Below, one piece after another: positions 1 through 9,209 of a stretch of DNA of 64,000 nt. The DNA comes from Chromobacterium paludis (GTDB lineage Bacteria > Pseudomonadota > Gammaproteobacteria > Burkholderiales > Chromobacteriaceae). Positions within the stretch are counted from its first letter, which is position 1. Every line of letters starts with the position of its first letter. Below the pieces are notes generated by a model. It had not been told where the DNA came from. It worked only from the letters and a program-made list of their open reading frames with translations, and made no database searches. The DNA lies in assembly GCF_008275125.1 (NCBI RefSeq), contig NZ_CP043473.1:3286001-3350000 (forward strand). Direction: 5' to 3'. Both the position numbers and the translations under genes were made by a program.

Positions 1-78
1 TTCGGTTCCACCACCGACTACTCCACCGAAAAGATGTGGAAGTACGCTGATAATGTAGTTGTGTCCTGCAAAAAATAA
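1..78 (+). CDS. 3' end of an unidentified gene (partial)
   Basis: Frame 1 is open from the window edge to a TAA at 76-78 and ends in the residues WKYADNVVVSCKK. The stop overlaps the ATG of the next gene in a TAATG arrangement, which suggests translational coupling and a shared operon. Only 25 residues are visible, too few to name a family. Confidence 0.6.
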   Translation, partial: FGSTTDYSTEKMWKYADNVVVSCKK

Positions 79-1916
79 TGTTTTTCCGGGATATTCTCGC
101 CAAGGGCGGCAGACTTGCCGCCTTTTTTTGCGCTTGGGGCGTATGCGCGGCTCAAGCCAGCGCAGCCTTGCCTGAACACTTATTGGAACAGGCACGCGAC
201 TTGCGTTTGTCAGAAAGAAGCGAGTGGCAGGCTTTGTTGCACAGCCAGCATGGACTGCCCTTGATCGATGACCCGTCGTTTTTGCTCTCTTTGCCGTCGT
301 TTTCACCTGAAAAGGAACTGGAAGCGACATTGAAGGCCCTGTACGGCGAAGATCACGCAGCCTATTGCCGCTTCCCGGCGCGCTACTGGTGGCTCCGCCG
401 CGAACTGAACGCGCCAGAACTGCCACTGACCAACTGTCCGGAAATCGCTGATTTTCGCGCGCGCGCGCCGATGGACAGCATCAGCCTGGTCTTCGCCAGC
501 GAAAACCAAACCCAGCCGGCCAGCATGCTGGGGCATGCTTTCCTGAAAATTGCCGGGCAGACTCAAGACGGCCAGACACGCGAGCACGCCATCTCCTTCT
601 ATACCGACGCCGACACCTGGAATGTGCCCAAGCTGCTGGTAGACAGCCTGGTTTTCGGCAAGAACGGCTATTTCTCGCTATCGCCATACCATGAGCAGCG
701 GCAACGCTATGTGGATCATGAGCAGCGCAGCCTCTGGGAGTACGATCTGGCGCTGGATCCCTGGCAGCGGGAGCTTGTGCGTTTACATTTGCTGGAACTC
801 AAGCAGACGCGCCTGACTTATTTTTTCCAGAAATACAATTGCGCCACGGTCATCCACTTCATCTTGGGCTTGAGCGGCCGCCCGCTGCCTGCCAAAGCTT
901 GGCTAAGTCCCAAAGACGTGGTGCAAGAGGCCAGCCAAGCGGGACTGATCCAGGCCAGCCGCATGATTGCACCCAGCCGCTGGCTGGTTAGGACCTTGAA
1001 TCAATCGTTACCCGCCTCCAGACAACGGGAAAACCTGCATGCCTTGCAAGCCGGCACTATGCCTGGCGGCCTGGAACGATCCCCCTCTCGCGATAGTTTT
1101 CTGCAACTGGAACATGCCCAAGCCCTCAACCAGTACCTATTCCTGGAAGGCCGGCTCAGCCGCCAAACCTGGCAGGACAACGCCAGCCAGCTCGATCAGC
1201 TTCGGGCGCGCGACTACGCGGAGCTGTCGCTCGATCTGAGCAAGGGCTTTGGCCCGCTGGACACACCGCCCACCGCGCAAGCCAGCCTGGCCTGGCTTCA
1301 TCGCGATGGCCGCCAGCAGCTGCAGATCAAGCTATTGCCGGCCTCCCATCTACTGGAAGACGACAACCGCGGTTACAACCATGAGAACGAGCTGCAAATC
1401 CTCTCACCAACGATAAGCCTACCGCTGAACGGCGGCGCACCTCGGCTGCGGCAACTGGTGTTGTACGGCATGCAAACGCTGCTGCCGCGCGACCCGATCA
1501 CCGGAGGAGTGGCAGGAAAGCTTAGCATCGCCTATCAGTCTCAGTTGGACGGCGACCTGCAAGAACGTCAGGTCATGCAAGTTGGCGGCGCCATCGGTTT
1601 GGCCCGTCGATTGCTGCCCGATGCCGATGTCTACGCACTGGCTGGCGGCGGCTTGGCTACCGGCGGTGAACAGGGCTTTGCCTATGGCGAGCTGGAAGGC
1701 GGCGTCATGTTGCGCGAAATCTGGAACATGAAAACCTGGCTCGCGCTCAGTCGTCATTTCAACGAGGCGGACAGCCACAGCGCCTTTAGCCGAGTGGCCT
1801 GGAAACAAATGCATTATTTGAGCCGGCAACAGAGCCTGTTCGCCTCCTGGCAACAGGAAACTGGGGGGCGCCGCAACCGGCGAGAATGGCAGCTGGGCTT
1901 CAAGCAATTGTTTTGA
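78..1916 (+). CDS. DUF4105 (Lnb N-terminal periplasmic domain) exported protein
   Basis: A 612-residue protein with a signal peptide (residues 1-29, ending ASA). Residues of about 150-290 carry the DUF4105/Lnb-type pattern, including SLVFASENQ, MLGHAFLKI and a later KYNCATVIHFIL with a conserved-looking Cys. The C-terminal 250 residues are rich in short alternating strands and end LGFKQLF, which would fit an outer-membrane beta-barrel. The family is poorly characterised; related domains occur in enzymes of bacterial lipoprotein acylation, but no activity can be assigned here. It starts inside the stop codon of the upstream gene, so it is probably the second gene of an operon. Confidence 0.8.
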   Translation: MFFRDILAKGGRLAAFFCAWGVCAAQASAALPEHLLEQARDLRLSERSEWQALLHSQHGLPLIDDPSFLLSLPSFSPEKELEATLKALYGEDHAAYCRFPARYWWLRRELNAPELPLTNCPEIADFRARAPMDSISLVFASENQTQPASMLGHAFLKIAGQTQDGQTREHAISFYTDADTWNVPKLLVDSLVFGKNGYFSLSPYHEQRQRYVDHEQRSLWEYDLALDPWQRELVRLHLLELKQTRLTYFFQKYNCATVIHFILGLSGRPLPAKAWLSPKDVVQEASQAGLIQASRMIAPSRWLVRTLNQSLPASRQRENLHALQAGTMPGGLERSPSRDSFLQLEHAQALNQYLFLEGRLSRQTWQDNASQLDQLRARDYAELSLDLSKGFGPLDTPPTAQASLAWLHRDGRQQLQIKLLPASHLLEDDNRGYNHENELQILSPTISLPLNGGAPRLRQLVLYGMQTLLPRDPITGGVAGKLSIAYQSQLDGDLQERQVMQVGGAIGLARRLLPDADVYALAGGGLATGGEQGFAYGELEGGVMLREIWNMKTWLALSRHFNEADSHSAFSRVAWKQMHYLSRQQSLFASWQQETGGRRNRREWQLGFKQLF

Positions 1917-1992
1917 GCGAGTGAGACGGAAGCCCCTCGTCATGGCATTCGTTTATGCTGTAGCCTTCACCAGTCCTAACCTTGCCCATGCC

Positions 1993-2910
1993 ATGATCGT
2001 CCGCCACATTCCTTCCTGGTTCCGCTTATTGTTCGTCTGGCACGGCTCGGTGCTGCCGCGCGTCTGGCCGCGCCTGCTCATCGTGTTCGGCGTGGCGCTG
2101 CTCGCCGCCGCGCTGCGCCACTGGTGGCTGCAAAGCCTGCATGATTCCTCGCTGAGCATCCCGGCCTTCGCCCTCTTGGGCGTGTCGCTGGCCATCTTCC
2201 TGGGCTTTCGCAACTCGGTCAGCTACGACCGCTTCTGGGAAGCGCGCAAGCTGTGGGGCGGCCTGGTGATCGCCAGCCGCTCGCTGACGCGTCAGGTCTT
2301 GGCCGCGCTGGGCGACGGCGAGGACAGCCGCCGCTTCATCGCCGGCCTATGCGCCTTCGCCTACGCCTTGAAGGGCCAGCTGCGCGGCGAAGACATTGCC
2401 GCCCATTTGCACCGGCTGCTGCCGCCGGATGAATTGGCGCGCGTACTGGCCGGCCGCTTCCGCCCGGCGCTGATCCTGGCCTGGCTGGGCCGCGAGGCGC
2501 AGGCCATGCAGCGCGCGGGCCTGCTGTCCGAACTGCAATGGCACGCGCTGGACCGCAATCTGAACGCCTTGTCGGAAATCCTGGGCGGCTGCGAGCGCAT
2601 CGCCTCCACCCCCATGCCCTTCACTTACCGCGTACTGCTGAACCGCACGGTGACGATCTACTGCCTGTTGCTGCCCGCCGGCCTGGTCAGCAGCATAGGC
2701 TGGCTGACGCCGCCCATCGCGGTGTTCATCGCCTACACCTATTTCGCGCTGGAAGAGATCGCCGAGGAGCTGGAGGAACCCTTCGGCACCGAGGGCAACG
2801 ATCTGCCGCTGGCCGCCTTGTGCCACACCATAGAAAGCTCGCTGCGCGAGATGCAGGGCCTGCCGCTGGAGCTGCCGCCGCCGCCGCGCCAGGGCATCTA
2901 CCTGCATTGA
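1993..2910 (+). CDS. Bestrophin family (UPF0187) membrane channel protein
   Basis: A 305-residue inner-membrane protein of the bacterial bestrophin family, pentameric ion channels. The N-terminus MIVRHIPSWFRLLFVWHGSVL, the LGFRNSVSYDRFWEARKLWG segment and the late EEIAEELEEPFG acidic segment are typical of the family. I chose the ATG at 1993 because family members normally begin this way. The frame stays open upstream to a GTG at 1921 and an ATG at 1942, which would add a hydrophobic leader. No strong Shine-Dalgarno sequence separates the choices. The substrate ion is not deducible. Confidence 0.85.
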   Translation: MIVRHIPSWFRLLFVWHGSVLPRVWPRLLIVFGVALLAAALRHWWLQSLHDSSLSIPAFALLGVSLAIFLGFRNSVSYDRFWEARKLWGGLVIASRSLTRQVLAALGDGEDSRRFIAGLCAFAYALKGQLRGEDIAAHLHRLLPPDELARVLAGRFRPALILAWLGREAQAMQRAGLLSELQWHALDRNLNALSEILGGCERIASTPMPFTYRVLLNRTVTIYCLLLPAGLVSSIGWLTPPIAVFIAYTYFALEEIAEELEEPFGTEGNDLPLAALCHTIESSLREMQGLPLELPPPPRQGIYLH

Positions 2911-2976
2911 ACAGCGGTAGCAATGACAATGGCTTTTCCCTAGAATGGACGGTCCCGAACCCAGTCCGGCCCGCCC

Positions 2977-4719
2977 ATGACCCTGTCCCGCCTGTTGCTG
3001 AATTTCGTCTCGCGCCATTGGCGCGCCTACATCCTAGCCGCGCTGATGCTGGCCTCGGTGGCGGTCATGACCGTGATGATCCCGCGCCAGGTGGGCCACA
3101 TCGTGGATGCCCTGGTGGCCCGCAAGCTGGCCGAAGACGAGCTGCTCAAGCAGCTGGCCTGGCTGCTGGGCATGGGCCTGTCCATTTACTTCCTGCGCGT
3201 GGGCTGGCGGCTGCAGCTGTTTTCCGTGTCCTACCAGCTGGGCGTGGAGCTGCGCACCCGGCTGTACAAGCAGCTGTCGCGCCAAGGGCCGGGCTTCTTC
3301 CAGCGCCAGCGCACCGGCGACTTGATGGCGCTGGCCACCAATGACATCGATTCCGTGGAAATGGCCGCCGGCGAAGCCATGCTGGCCGGTTTCGACGGAG
3401 CGCTGTCCCTGGTGCTGGTGCTGGGCATGATGACGCTGGGCGTGGACTGGCGGCTGGCACTGGCAGCGCTGCTGCCCTTCCCCTTCATGGCCATGGGCTT
3501 CTCCCGCATCGCCAAATACATCCACCAACATTGGGACGAGGCGCTGAAGCGCTTCGGCAAGCTCAACAACCATGTGCAGGAAACGCTGAGCGGCGTGCGC
3601 ACCTTGCGCGCCCTGGGCCTGGAAGCGCGCAACGACGCCGAACTGGCAAAGCTGGCCGAGGCCGCCGCCCACAGCAGCTTCGAGGCGCAACGCGGAGAGG
3701 CGGCGTTCGAACCGGTGGTGGGCGTGTCCCTGGTTTCCGCCACCGCCATCGCGCTGACGGTGGGCGGCTACCTGGTATGGCATGGCCAGCTGACCATAGG
3801 CGCGCTGACCAGCTTCAATATGTATCTGGTGCAGCTGATCTGGCCGATGTTCGCGGCCGGCTGGGTGTTGTCGCTGCTGCAGCGCGGCTCCGCCGCCTGG
3901 CAACGCCTGCAGCCGGTGCTGGACGCCCAGCCGGACGTGGCCGACGCCGGCGGCCGCGCCGAGCTGCCCCCCGGCGCCCTGCATTTCGACAAGCTGACTT
4001 TCCACTACGCGCCGGATGCCGCCGCCGCGCTGCGCCAGGTGTCCATAGATCTGCCGCCTGGCCGCACCCTGGGCGTGGTCGGCCCCACCGGCAGCGGAAA
4101 GTCCACGCTGCTGAAGCTGCTGCTGCGGCAATACCCGCTGCAACAAGGCAATATCCGCTGGAACGGCGTGGACATCGCCGACTACCGCCTGGCGACGCTG
4201 CGCGGCGCCATCAGCTGGGTGCCGCAGGAAGCCTTCCTGTTCTCCGCCAGCGTGGCGGAGAACATCGCGCTGGCGCGGCCGGAAGCCAGCCAGGCCGACA
4301 TTGAGCGCGTGGCGCGGCTGGCGGCGGTGCACGAGGACATCCTGCGCCTGCCGCAGGGCTACGCCACCCCGGTGGGCGAAAAAGGCGTGGCCCTGTCCGG
4401 CGGCCAGCGCCAGCGCGTGGCCATCGCCCGCGCCCTGCTGGCCGACGCGCCGCTGTTGCTGCTGGACGACGCCCTGTCCGCGGTGGACACCCAAACCGAG
4501 ACGCAAATCCTGCAACACCTGCGCGAGGCGCGGCGCGGCCGCAGCGTGATCATCGTCAGCCACCGGCTGTCCGCCGTGGCCGACGCCGACCACATCATCG
4601 CGCTGCACCACGGCCACATCGCCGAACAAGGCAGCCACGAGCAACTGCTGCAAGGCGGCGGCTGGTACGCCAGCCAGTGGCGCTATCAACAACTGGAGGC
4701 CAGCCTCGATGCAATCTGA
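2977..4719 (+). CDS. mdlA: MdlA-type ABC exporter half-transporter
   Basis: A 580-residue half ABC exporter: six-helix transmembrane domain (about residues 1-310) followed by a nucleotide-binding domain. Walker A GPTGSGKST is at about 369, the signature LSGGQRQR at about 473 and Walker B LLLLDDALS near 492. The sequence most resembles E. coli MdlA (SmdA), whose partner MdlB follows directly. The gene overlaps the next one by 11 bases, so the two are almost certainly made together as a heterodimeric multidrug-like exporter of the inner membrane. The physiological substrate is unknown. Confidence 0.88.
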   Translation: MTLSRLLLNFVSRHWRAYILAALMLASVAVMTVMIPRQVGHIVDALVARKLAEDELLKQLAWLLGMGLSIYFLRVGWRLQLFSVSYQLGVELRTRLYKQLSRQGPGFFQRQRTGDLMALATNDIDSVEMAAGEAMLAGFDGALSLVLVLGMMTLGVDWRLALAALLPFPFMAMGFSRIAKYIHQHWDEALKRFGKLNNHVQETLSGVRTLRALGLEARNDAELAKLAEAAAHSSFEAQRGEAAFEPVVGVSLVSATAIALTVGGYLVWHGQLTIGALTSFNMYLVQLIWPMFAAGWVLSLLQRGSAAWQRLQPVLDAQPDVADAGGRAELPPGALHFDKLTFHYAPDAAAALRQVSIDLPPGRTLGVVGPTGSGKSTLLKLLLRQYPLQQGNIRWNGVDIADYRLATLRGAISWVPQEAFLFSASVAENIALARPEASQADIERVARLAAVHEDILRLPQGYATPVGEKGVALSGGQRQRVAIARALLADAPLLLLDDALSAVDTQTETQILQHLREARRGRSVIIVSHRLSAVADADHIIALHHGHIAEQGSHEQLLQGGGWYASQWRYQQLEASLDAI

Positions 4720-6475
4720 CGCCACCCGCACCCAAACCCGCGAGGCCGTCGCCCTGCTGACCGACGCCGCCCGCCCCGACCTGAACCATCTGTGGCGCGG
4801 CGGCGGCTGGCTGCTGATCGCCGCCCTGCTGGAAGCGGCCGCCCCCTTGCTGGGCAAGGTCTTCATCGACAGCTACCTGCTGCCGCACCGGCTGGAATGG
4901 GGCGCCATCGGCGGCTTGCTGGCCGGCAGCCTGCTGCTGGGCGTGGCCGCCGCCGTGCTGCGCTACCGGCAATTGGTGCGGCTGGCCGGCGTGGCCATGC
5001 GCGCCGTGGTGCGGCTGCGCGAGCGCGTGTACGGCCACGTCATCCGCCTGCCCATGGCCTTTTTCGACCAGGCCATCACCGGCCAGCTGGTCAGCCGCGT
5101 CACCAACGACACCGAGTCGGTCAAGGCGCTGTATGTGCAGGCGCTGTTCGTCATCCTCAACAGCAGCATCGTGGTGCTGGGCGCGTTGGCGGCCATGGCC
5201 TGGCTGGACTGGCGGCTGATGCTGGTGACGCTGCTGCTGTTCCCGGCCACATTCGCCATCATCTGGCTGTACCAGCGGCTCAGCGCGCCATCGGTGGCGC
5301 GCGCGCGGGCGCTGCGCAGCGACATCAACGCGCAAATGGCGGAATCCATCTCCGGCATCGCCGTGCTGCAGGCCAGCAATGCCGAGGGCCGCTTCATCGG
5401 CCGCTTCGACGACACCAACCAGCGCTACTACCAGGCGCGGCTGCGCGAACTGAACGCCAACGCCTGGCTGCTGCGCCCGGCGCTGGACCTGCTCAACGTG
5501 CTGCTCTTGATCGCCGTGATCTACAGCTATGGCCAGCGCGAGCTGGGCGGCGTGGAAATCGGCGTGCTGTACGCCTTCGTCGGCTATATCGGCCGCGTGG
5601 TGGAGCCGCTGATCCAGATCACGCTGCAGTTTGGCCAGCTGCAGCAGGCCGTGGTGGCGGCCAGCCGCGTCAGCCACCTGCTGCGGGAGCCGGCCGCGCA
5701 AGAAACCGGCTCGGACGGCCGCATCGCCGCCGGCGCGGTCAGCTTCCGCGGCCTGCGCTTCGGCTACCAGCCCGAGCATCCGGTGCTGCATGACTTGAGC
5801 CTGGAGATTCCGGCCGGCGGCTTCGTCGGCATCGTCGGCCACACCGGCAGCGGCAAATCAACGCTGCTGTCCTTGCTGCTGCGCTTCTACCAGCCGCAGC
5901 ACGGCGACATCCTGATCGACGGCCAGCCGCTGCAATCCATCAGCGACGCCGCCTTCCGCGCTGGCGTGGGCCTGGTGCCGCAAGACCCCTTCCTGCTGGC
6001 CGCCAGCGCGCGGGAAAACATAGACATGGGCCGCGGCCTGCCGCAAGCGCGCATAGAAGAGGCCGCCCGCGCCGCCGGCGTGCACGAGCTGATCCTGTCG
6101 CTGGAAAACGGCTACGACAGCGATATGGGCGAAAGCGGCGCGCGGCTGTCCAGCGGCCAGAAGCAGCTGATCGCCATCGCCCGCGCCCTGGCCGGCCAGC
6201 CGCGCATCCTGCTCTTGGACGAAGCCACCTCGCACATCGACAGCGAGACCGAGCAGCTGGTGCAGCAGGCGCTGACGCGGCTGGCCGGCAAGATCACGCT
6301 GATCTCCATCGCCCACCGCCTGTCCACCATACGCGACGCCGACACCATCATCGTGCTCAACCACGGCCGCATCGCCGAAACCGGCGACCATGAGCGGCTG
6401 ATGCAGCTGGGCGGCATCTACCAGCGCCTCTATCTGCTGCAGCAGATGCAGACGGAAGAAGAGGAAGAGGCGTGA
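4709..6475 (+). CDS. mdlB: MdlB-type ABC exporter half-transporter
   Basis: A 588-residue half ABC exporter with an N-terminal transmembrane domain and a C-terminal ATPase domain: Walker A GHTGSGKST at about 377, signature LSSGQKQL at about 480 (the canonical second Gly is Ser) and Walker B ILLLDEATS near 499. It overlaps the upstream mdlA gene and best matches MdlB. With MdlA it should form a heterodimeric exporter. The stop codon overlaps the GTG of the following Nudix gene (GTGA), extending the operon. Confidence 0.88.
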   Translation: MQSDATRTQTREAVALLTDAARPDLNHLWRGGGWLLIAALLEAAAPLLGKVFIDSYLLPHRLEWGAIGGLLAGSLLLGVAAAVLRYRQLVRLAGVAMRAVVRLRERVYGHVIRLPMAFFDQAITGQLVSRVTNDTESVKALYVQALFVILNSSIVVLGALAAMAWLDWRLMLVTLLLFPATFAIIWLYQRLSAPSVARARALRSDINAQMAESISGIAVLQASNAEGRFIGRFDDTNQRYYQARLRELNANAWLLRPALDLLNVLLLIAVIYSYGQRELGGVEIGVLYAFVGYIGRVVEPLIQITLQFGQLQQAVVAASRVSHLLREPAAQETGSDGRIAAGAVSFRGLRFGYQPEHPVLHDLSLEIPAGGFVGIVGHTGSGKSTLLSLLLRFYQPQHGDILIDGQPLQSISDAAFRAGVGLVPQDPFLLAASARENIDMGRGLPQARIEEAARAAGVHELILSLENGYDSDMGESGARLSSGQKQLIAIARALAGQPRILLLDEATSHIDSETEQLVQQALTRLAGKITLISIAHRLSTIRDADTIIVLNHGRIAETGDHERLMQLGGIYQRLYLLQQMQTEEEEEA

Positions 6476-7047
6476 ACGTGGAAATGCAGCGCGCGGCCAT
6501 CCGCGCCGAGGTGGCAGCCATCACGCCCTGGGACGCGCTGGAGGCGGAGCACCGGCAGGACGCACTGGCCTGGATAGACTCCGGCGCTGAGCTATGGCGG
6601 CGGGAAAAACCCGCTACGCCGCCGGAGCATCTGTGCACCTATTTCGCGCTGGTTGACGATGCCGGCCTGCTGCTGGTGGACCACAAGAAGGCCGGCCTGT
6701 GGCTGCCGCCGGGCGGCCATGTCGATCCCGGCGAGCATCCGCGCGACGCCGTCGCGCGCGAGCTGTTCGAGGAGCTGGGCGTCAGCGGCATGAAGGTGCC
6801 CGCCGCTTCGTTCATCACGCGCACCGCCGTCGCCAGCCAGCACCTGGACGTGACGCTGTGGTACGCGCTGCCGGTTTCGCGCGGCCTGCCGCTGCGCCAT
6901 GACGGCGCGGAATTCCGAGAGGCGCGCTGGTTCGACTTCGACCAGTTGCCTTACGCCGATAGCGATCCGCACCTGGCGCGCTTTGTCGCCAAGCGGGCAG
7001 CTTGCCTGGCCCGCGATGAAACGCCCGCCCTTGCTGTCGCCCGATAA
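6472..7047 (+). CDS. Nudix hydrolase
   Basis: A 191-residue protein with a complete Nudix box from about residue 82: GHVDPGE, then REL and FEELGV, matching the G-x5-E-x7-RE-U-x-E-E-x-G-U pattern that binds the catalytic metal ions. Family members hydrolyse nucleoside diphosphates linked to another moiety; the substrate cannot be predicted. The GTG start overlaps the mdlB stop in a GTGA, and a GAGG lies 7 bases upstream. An ATG at 6484 is the alternative start. Confidence 0.85.
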   Translation: MNVEMQRAAIRAEVAAITPWDALEAEHRQDALAWIDSGAELWRREKPATPPEHLCTYFALVDDAGLLLVDHKKAGLWLPPGGHVDPGEHPRDAVARELFEELGVSGMKVPAASFITRTAVASQHLDVTLWYALPVSRGLPLRHDGAEFREARWFDFDQLPYADSDPHLARFVAKRAACLARDETPALAVAR

Positions 7048-7075
7048 CCGCTTTTCAACCCAGCTCGCCACCGCC

Positions 7076-7537
7076 ATGCACATCCGCCCCGCCCTCGCTC
7101 AAGACCTGGAAGACGTCATCGCTCTGCGGCTGGCCATGTTCGCCGAAACCGACGAATTGCAGCCCGCCTACTCCCGGGACGAGATAGCGCAAGCCACCCG
7201 CGCGTTTTTCAGCGACCACCTGGACTCCGCGCTGTCGCGCAGCTGGGTTGCCCTCCTGGAGCAACGGATCGTGGCGGTCGGCACGCTCGCCTTCTTCATC
7301 CGCCCGCCTTATCCTGGCAACGCCTCAGGCAAGGAGGCCTATCTGCTCAATATGTTCACGCTGCCGGCCTATCGCCGCCGCGGCTGCTCCAAGGCCATCC
7401 TGGAGCAGGCGCTCGCCCATGCCCGCGACAGCGGATGCGGCAAGGTCTGGCTGCACGCCTTCCCGGATGGCCTGGCGCTCTACCGCGCGGCGGGCTTCCG
7501 CCAGGATGAGAGCTATATGGAGTGGCTGCCCGCCTGA
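7076..7537 (+). CDS. GNAT family N-acetyltransferase
   Basis: A 153-residue single-domain GNAT acetyltransferase. The acetyl-CoA binding motif is visible as LPAYRRRGCSKAILEQAL, followed by the late ALYRAAGF helix. The start MHIRPALAQDLEDVIALR is the usual N-terminus for this fold, so I placed the start at the ATG 7076; the frame is open further upstream. The substrate is unknown. It follows the Nudix gene by 28 bases on the same strand and may share its transcript. Confidence 0.82.
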   Translation: MHIRPALAQDLEDVIALRLAMFAETDELQPAYSRDEIAQATRAFFSDHLDSALSRSWVALLEQRIVAVGTLAFFIRPPYPGNASGKEAYLLNMFTLPAYRRRGCSKAILEQALAHARDSGCGKVWLHAFPDGLALYRAAGFRQDESYMEWLPA

Positions 7538-7661
7538 CCCGGCGCATCGCGGCGCGCCAAGCCGCGCCGCCGCGCATGGCCGGAAAACATATAATTCGGC
7601 TGCGGCCGCGCCTCGCAACCAAGCATGGCGCGCCGCCTTTCTTGAAGATATTGGAGAGCCC

Positions 7662-8345
7662 ATGTTTCGCCCGCTTTGCCTCGCCAGCCTGTGTTGCCTG
7701 CTGCTGGCCGCTCTGCCCTGCCGCGCCGACGAGGGCAAGGATCTCGATCTGTCCATCAGCACGGAGTTGATGACGCGGCAGACTTCCTACGGTAATTCCT
7801 CGCGGCTGCAGCCCAGCGTGGATATGCAGTACCGCACCCGCTTTGGCGCCCTATACGTGCAGGACGGCGAAGGCGGCTGGGCGCTGCCGGCGCCGGGCGG
7901 CTGGGTGTCGCTGGGCGTGGCGTCGGAGCCAGCCTGGAGCCTGGGCGGCGGCGTGTCGCAAAGCCTGTCCATCGCGCGCTATGGCGTGGACCTGCCGCGC
8001 GACGGCAGCCTGTCCTTCGGCTACGCCAGCCGCATCGGCAGCCGCCACCCCGGCCAGTTGCTGGTAGCCAGCCTGGACGCGCCGCTGGGCAGCTGGCATG
8101 GCCAGCAGTTCTCCGTGCTGGGCTGGGGCAGCCTGGCCAACCAGAAACGCCGGCTCGGTCTGAGCCACAGCGATGACGGCCAGGGCTGGCAGCTGGAGCA
8201 AAGCAATCTGCTGCTGGTGATGTCCCACCCCCTGGGCCAGCACTGGACGCTGGACCTGGGCGCCGGCAGCCGCTGGGCGGCGGAAAACACCGGTGGCCGC
8301 ACCGCCGGCTGGCAGACGCTGCTGGGCTTCACCTGGAAACGTTGA
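7662..8345 (+). CDS. Exported protein of unknown function, probable beta-rich envelope protein
   Basis: A 227-residue protein beginning MFRPLCLASLCCLLLAALPCRA, a clear signal peptide ending at about residue 22. The mature part has many Gly- and aromatic-rich alternating segments (LSFGYASRIGSR, WTLDLGAGSRWAAE), which suggests a small beta-barrel, but it ends GFTWKR rather than with the classical terminal Phe. The GGAGAG at 7653-7658 supports the ATG at 7662. The stop overlaps the ATG of the tatD-like gene (TGATG). I do not recognise a named family. Confidence 0.6.
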   Translation: MFRPLCLASLCCLLLAALPCRADEGKDLDLSISTELMTRQTSYGNSSRLQPSVDMQYRTRFGALYVQDGEGGWALPAPGGWVSLGVASEPAWSLGGGVSQSLSIARYGVDLPRDGSLSFGYASRIGSRHPGQLLVASLDAPLGSWHGQQFSVLGWGSLANQKRRLGLSHSDDGQGWQLEQSNLLLVMSHPLGQHWTLDLGAGSRWAAENTGGRTAGWQTLLGFTWKR

Positions 8346-9133
8346 TGCGCTTCGACCCGCTGCCGCCAGAGGGCTGCCTGATAGACAGCCACTGCCATCT
8401 GGACGCGCCGGAGCTGGCGGCCGATGTGGACGGCGTCGTCGCCCGCGCGCAGGCGGCCGGCGTGGGCCAGCTCTTGGTGCCGGCGGTGTCGGCCGGCAAT
8501 TTCAGCGACGTGCTGGCGATGCGCGAGCGCTATGGCTGCTGGATCGCCCTTGGCCTGCACCCCATCTATCTGGATCAACACCTGGACGATCACCTGGCCC
8601 TGCTGGACGCGGCGCTGGCGGCGCATGCGCCCGTCGCCGTCGGCGAAATCGGCCTGGATTTCTATCTGCCGGAGCTAGATCCGGCGCGGCAGGAGGCGCT
8701 GCTGGCGGAACAGCTGAAGCTGGCGCGCAAATACGGCCTGCCGGCGGTGCTGCATGTGCGGCGCTCGGTGGACCGCGTGCTCAAGCATCTGCGCGAGCAA
8801 AAGGTGGAAGGCGGCATCGCCCACGCCTTCAACGGCAGCGAGCAGCAGGCGCAGGCTTTCATCCGCCAGGGCTTCAAGCTGGGTTTCGGCGGCGCCATGA
8901 CATACAGCGGCTCCCGCCGCATCCGCGCGCTGGCCGCCACCCTACCGCTGTCCAGCCTGGTATTGGAAACCGACGCGCCGGACATCCGGCCGGAATACGC
9001 TCAGGAGGTTCCCAATGAGCCGTGCCAGCTGGCCCGCTTCGTCGACATCCTGGCCGAATTGCGCGGCATGAAGGAAGCCGCGCTGCGAGACGCGCTGCGC
9101 GCCAACACGCTGGCGGCGCTGGCTTTGGCTTGA
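8345..9133 (+). CDS. TatD family metal-dependent hydrolase
   Basis: A 262-residue TatD-type amidohydrolase. Metal-ligand signatures are visible: DSHCHLD near residue 15, the GEIGLDFY segment near 100, VLHVRRS near 137, and ETDAPD near 203. Family members are 3'-5' DNA exonucleases or related hydrolases with a TIM-barrel fold; this sequence is closer to the YcfH/YjjV branch than to TatD proper by eye. The ATG at 8345 overlaps the TGA of the preceding gene; a TTG lies directly before it. Despite its name it is unrelated to the tatABC genes found at 11.4-12.8 kb. Confidence 0.88.
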   Translation: MRFDPLPPEGCLIDSHCHLDAPELAADVDGVVARAQAAGVGQLLVPAVSAGNFSDVLAMRERYGCWIALGLHPIYLDQHLDDHLALLDAALAAHAPVAVGEIGLDFYLPELDPARQEALLAEQLKLARKYGLPAVLHVRRSVDRVLKHLREQKVEGGIAHAFNGSEQQAQAFIRQGFKLGFGGAMTYSGSRRIRALAATLPLSSLVLETDAPDIRPEYAQEVPNEPCQLARFVDILAELRGMKEAALRDALRANTLAALALA

Positions 9134-9165
9134 GCCTCGTCCCCTCTCCCCGCGCGACTCCATGC

Positions 9166-9189
9166 AAAACCCCGGCGCGGGGCCGGGGT
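9166..9189 (-). terminator. Possible rho-independent terminator after the chemoreceptor gene
   Basis: On the minus strand the arms ACCCCGG and CCGGGGT enclose a 7-base loop and are followed by TTTT. It lies 20 bases beyond the chemoreceptor stop. The U-run is short, so efficiency is uncertain. Confidence 0.45.
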
Positions 9190-9209
9190 AGGGGTGGGTT
9201 AGATGCGGC

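Noticed and set aside
3034..4866. 610-codon minus-strand frame opposite the mdlA gene
   Set aside because: Gln/His/Gly-rich translation typical of antisense to GC-rich genes; the plus strand carries all ABC motifs.
8345..9133. Naming the TatD-like hydrolase as part of the Tat export system
   Set aside because: It is on the other strand, 2 kb from tatABC, and TatD proteins are nucleases not needed for Tat export.
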